From contig NZ_KE383876.1 in assembly GCF_000422565.1 (NCBI RefSeq), forward strand, positions 220,803 to 284,802: DNA of 64,000 nucleotides, read 5' to 3'. Positions 61,317 to 64,000 of this stretch are shown one piece after another (position 1 is the stretch's first letter; each line of letters begins with the position of its first letter). The DNA is from Desulfovibrio aminophilus DSM 12254. Lineage in GTDB: Bacteria; Desulfobacterota; Desulfovibrionia; Desulfovibrionales; Desulfovibrionaceae. Under the pieces are notes generated by a model, which ran no database searches, had not been told where the DNA came from, and worked only from the letters and a program-made list of their open reading frames with translations. The position numbers were made by a program, and so were the translations under genes.

Positions 61317-62966
61317 ATGGACAAACTCAGGCCCGCTACCTACGAGGAATTCCTGCGGAAATTCCGGCTGGACACGCCGGACACCTACAACTTCGTCTTC
61401 GACTTCCTGGACAAGGCCGACCCCGAGGCCCTGGCCATGGTCCACGTGACCCCCGACGACCAGCGCCGGGAGTTCACCTTCGGCTGGTTCCAGGAGCAGT
61501 CCGCCCGTCTGGCCAACGCCCTGGCGGCCCAGGGCATCGGCAAGGGCGACCGGATCATGCTCATCCTCTACCGCCGCGTGGAGTTCTGGGTCTGCATGCT
61601 GGCCCTGCACCGCATCGGCGCCCTGCCCATCCCCTCGCCCTCGCTGCTCACCCGGCACGACATCGAGTTCCGCGTGAACCGCGCGCGCATCAAGGGCATC
61701 ATCGCCGAGCACACGGTCACCGACCGGGTGCGCGAGGCCAAGCCCCAGTGCCCGGGCCTGGCCCTCATGGTCGAGGTGGGAGCCGAGGGCGCGGACGAAG
61801 GCTGGCTGGCCTACGAACCCCTGGTGGCCTCCGGCGCGCCGAGCTTTCCCCGCCCCGCCGACGCCCCCGGCGGCCGCGATCCCCTGCTCATCTTCTTCTC
61901 CTCGGGCACCACGGGCATGCCCAAGATGGTCCTGCACAACCACCACTACCCCCTGGGGCACCTGACCACGGGCGTGTACTGGCACGACCTGGAGCCCGGC
62001 GACCTGCACCTGACGGTCTCGGACTCGGGCTGGGGCAAGTGCGTCTGGGGCAAGTTCTACGGCCAGTGGATCGCCGGAGCCACGGTCTTCGTCTGGGACT
62101 TCCGGGGCAAATTCGACCCCGACCAGATGCTCAAGATCATCGCCGAGCACAAGGTGACCACCTTCTGCGCCCCGCCCACGGTCTACCGCTTCCTGGTGCG
62201 CCAGGACCTCAAGAAGTACGACCTCTCGGCCCTGCGCCACTGCACCACTGCCGGTGAGCTGCTCAACGAGAGCGTGTTCCGCGACTGGCTCACGGCCACG
62301 GGCCTGCCGATCTACGAGGGCTACGGCCAGACCGAGACTTGCCTGCAGATCGCCACCTTCAAGTGGATGGAGCCCAAGCCCGGAAGCATCGGCAAACCCT
62401 CGCCGGGCTGGGAGCTGGCGCTCATCGACGAGGAGGGCAAGTTCTGCGAACCCGGCGTGGAGGGCGAGATCTGCATCAAGCTCCGCGAAGGCGGCGTGCC
62501 CGGCCTGTTCGACGGCTACCTGGACGAGCCCGAGCGCACGGCCAAGGTGGTCATCGACGGCTACTACCACACCGGCGACAAGGCCTGGATGGACGAGGAC
62601 GGCTACTACTGGTTCATGGGCCGCACCGACGACCTGATCAAGAGTTCGGGCTACCGCATCGGCCCGTTCGAGGTGGAGAGCGTGCTCGTGGCCCACGACG
62701 CCGTGATCGAGGCCGCGGTCACGGGCGTGCCCGACCCGGTGCGCGGCCAGGCGGTCAAGGCCACGGTGGTCCTGGCTCCGGGCTACGAGCCCTCGGATGA
62801 GCTGACCCGCCAGCTCCAGAACTGGGTCAAGGCCGAGACCGCGCCCTACAAGTACCCGCGCGTCATCGAGTACGTGGGCGAACTGCCCAAGACCATCAGC
62901 GGCAAGATCAAGCGCGCCGAGATCCGCCAGCACGACCTGGAGAAGTACGGGGCCCGGGAAGTCTAG
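61317..62966 (+). CDS. Acyl-CoA synthetase (AMP-binding), ACSM-like
   Basis: A 549-residue ANL ligase: FSSGTTGMPKMV (P-loop), YGQTETCLQIATFK, TGDKAWMDEDGYYWFMGRTDDLIKSSGYRIGPFEVESVL and the catalytic Lys in SGKIKRAEIRQHD. Its whole-chain pattern, opening YEEFLRKFRLDTPDTYNFVFDFLDKA, resembles medium-chain or benzoate/aryl-CoA ligases. It is the second ligase of the tandem XRE-cupin modules. A hairpin ends the unit. Confidence 0.9.
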   Translation: MDKLRPATYEEFLRKFRLDTPDTYNFVFDFLDKADPEALAMVHVTPDDQRREFTFGWFQEQSARLANALAAQGIGKGDRIMLILYRRVEFWVCMLALHRIGALPIPSPSLLTRHDIEFRVNRARIKGIIAEHTVTDRVREAKPQCPGLALMVEVGAEGADEGWLAYEPLVASGAPSFPRPADAPGGRDPLLIFFSSGTTGMPKMVLHNHHYPLGHLTTGVYWHDLEPGDLHLTVSDSGWGKCVWGKFYGQWIAGATVFVWDFRGKFDPDQMLKIIAEHKVTTFCAPPTVYRFLVRQDLKKYDLSALRHCTTAGELLNESVFRDWLTATGLPIYEGYGQTETCLQIATFKWMEPKPGSIGKPSPGWELALIDEEGKFCEPGVEGEICIKLREGGVPGLFDGYLDEPERTAKVVIDGYYHTGDKAWMDEDGYYWFMGRTDDLIKSSGYRIGPFEVESVLVAHDAVIEAAVTGVPDPVRGQAVKATVVLAPGYEPSDELTRQLQNWVKAETAPYKYPRVIEYVGELPKTISGKIKRAEIRQHDLEKYGAREV

Positions 62967-62989
62967 CCCCGACCGGAGACCAATAAAGA

Positions 62990-63017
62990 GGCCCGTCGCG
63001 CTGTGGCGCGGCGGGCC
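62990..63017 (+). terminator. Terminator after the acyl-CoA ligase modules
   Basis: GGCCCGTCGCGC pairs (one wobble) with GCGCGGCGGGCC around a TGTG loop, followed by a weak T-rich stretch. Confidence 0.7.
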
Positions 63018-63092
63018 TTCGTCGTTCCCTGGGCGGAGACGCGAAGGGGCCGACCACCGGCCCCCCCACGCCCCCGGAGGGCATGTTGACGT

Positions 63093-64000
63093 CTAGCGTT
63101 GCAGAACCTTGATCTCCTGTCCCGCATGGATGGTCGAGCCGTTGTTCAGGGAGTTCCAGCGCAGCAGTTCGGAGAGGCTCACATTGAAGCGCCGGGCGAT
63201 GGAGTAGAGCGTGTCGCCCTCGCGCACCTTGTAGCTGGTCGACTTGGCCTGGGCCACGACCTTGGTCTTGCCGGACTTGGGCTCGGCCGTCTTGGCCTGG
63301 GCCTTGGACTTTCCCTGGCCCTTGTCGGCCAGCTTGGCGTGCACGGCCTCGGCCTCCTGGCGGGACTGGCGCGCGGCCTTGCCGGTCTGGTCCGGGATGA
63401 ACAGGCGCTGGCCCACGGAGAGCTTGGAGGACGCGCTCAGGCCGTTGGCCTGCTGGAGCGTGGCCACCGAAAGGCCGTACTGGCGCGAGATGCTCCAGAG
63501 GGTGTCGTCTTTCTGGACGATGTAGTTGGAGCGGGCCTGGGCCAGCTTGCGGGTCTTGCGCGAGGAAGCGCGATCCTCGTCGGCCAGTTCGCGGGCCGAG
63601 CCGCCGCCCGGCACGAGGAGTTGCTGCCCCTTGACGAGCTTGCCCGAAGAAAGGTTGTTCATGCGCTTGATGACGGCCACGGGCACGCCGTAGCGCCGGG
63701 AAATCTTCCACAGGGAGTCCGAACCGCGCACGGTATGCACGGTGTAGCCCGCGTAGGGCCGGGACTTGGGGTTCTGAAGATAGGCCTTGGCTTCGGCCAG
63801 CCTGGACTCGGGCACATGGACCACGACGCTCATGCCCGGGGGGCTCACCTGGCGCAGGAAGGCCGGGTTGTACTCCCGGAACTGGTTCCAGGAGAGACCC
63901 ACGGCCTGGGCCAGGGCCATGAGATCCGAGCCGCCGGGCACGTTCACGTCGGCCAGGCGGGGAGCGCGCTTCCAGTCCACGCACTGGAAACCGAGCATGT
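63093..64000 (-). CDS. LysM-domain lytic-transglycosylase-type protein (3' part only)
   Basis: Only the last ~300 residues are in the window; the 5' end lies beyond base 64000. Three LysM domains are visible (YTVHTVRGSDSLWKISRRYGVPV, YIVQKDDTLWSISRQYGLSV and YKVREGDTLYSIARRFNVSL), each with the GD/SDTLxxIA pattern, joined by Lys-rich linkers. The order resembles the peptidoglycan-binding tail of MltD-type membrane-bound lytic transglycosylases; the catalytic domain is not seen. The stop precedes a terminator shared with the convergent ligase gene. Confidence 0.75.
   Translation of the reverse strand, partial: MLGFQCVDWKRAPRLADVNVPGGSDLMALAQAVGLSWNQFREYNPAFLRQVSPPGMSVVVHVPESRLAEAKAYLQNPKSRPYAGYTVHTVRGSDSLWKISRRYGVPVAVIKRMNNLSSGKLVKGQQLLVPGGGSARELADEDRASSRKTRKLAQARSNYIVQKDDTLWSISRQYGLSVATLQQANGLSASSKLSVGQRLFIPDQTGKAARQSRQEAEAVHAKLADKGQGKSKAQAKTAEPKSGKTKVVAQAKSTSYKVREGDTLYSIARRFNVSLSELLRWNSLNNGSTIHAGQEIKVLQR

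Overview
The window is GC-rich, densely coded bacterial chromosome. Its gene content fits a sulfate-reducing deltaproteobacterium of the Desulfovibrio group. The pointers are a TunR-type regulator (a recombinase-derived tungstate/molybdate sensor described from these bacteria) facing a TSUP permease, a four-subunit ferredoxin-linked 2-oxoacid oxidoreductase, a def-fmt-DUF116-rsmB operon, and many small lipoproteins and zinc-ribbon proteins of unknown role. No rRNA, tRNA, prophage, insertion sequence or CRISPR array was seen. Assignment to the group is inference from gene content, not from a marker gene.

Layout. 0-10 kb: histidine-rich protein, lipoprotein, VOC protein, a ChbG-type deacetylase with a GT2 glycosyltransferase, a cluster of short repeats, a secreted vWA-like protein, a DUF1566 protein, a flavin-type oxidoreductase fused to a ferredoxin, a divergent diadenylate-cyclase-domain protein, a KdsC-like phosphatase and a MarR regulator. 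10-20 kb: split YeeE/YedE transporter, MATE pump, MerR-like regulator, lipoprotein-coaBC-unknown operon, NfeD-slipin-epimerase operon. 20-25 kb: parA with two parS sites in its leader, an opposed zinc-ribbon gene, parB, heptose kinase and an atypical phosphofructokinase. 25-34 kb: excisionase-like HTH gene, GT39 transferase, aguB-aguA-queA, the oxidoreductase operon and aroE, with a striking hairpin array before aroE. 34-41 kb: a cobalamin riboswitch controlling metE, a TetR/CMD pair with matching operators, and tunR facing a TSUP permease. 41-49 kb (mostly minus strand): a regulator, rsmB-DUF116-fmt-def, and hisS-aspS. 49-64 kb: PNPOx-like protein, tautomerase, methyltransferase, peroxiredoxin, M16C protease, a two-domain TylF protein, a GATase-PEGA-TPR group, two tandem XRE-cupin/AMP-ligase modules, and the 3' part of a LysM protein.

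How genes work together. Heptose kinase, the KdsC-like phosphatase, the epimerase and the GT2, GT39 and ChbG enzymes point to envelope polysaccharide or lipid A work. AguA and AguB make putrescine from agmatine. ParAB with parS segregates the chromosome and suggests a position near the replication origin. The AspRS carries residues of the non-discriminating type, so Asn-tRNA may be made by transamidation. Least explained are the diadenylate-cyclase-like protein at 7.6-9.1 kb, the mosaic intergenic repeats, the twin 14-bp repeats between tunR and the permease, and a candidate third parS inside aguA.
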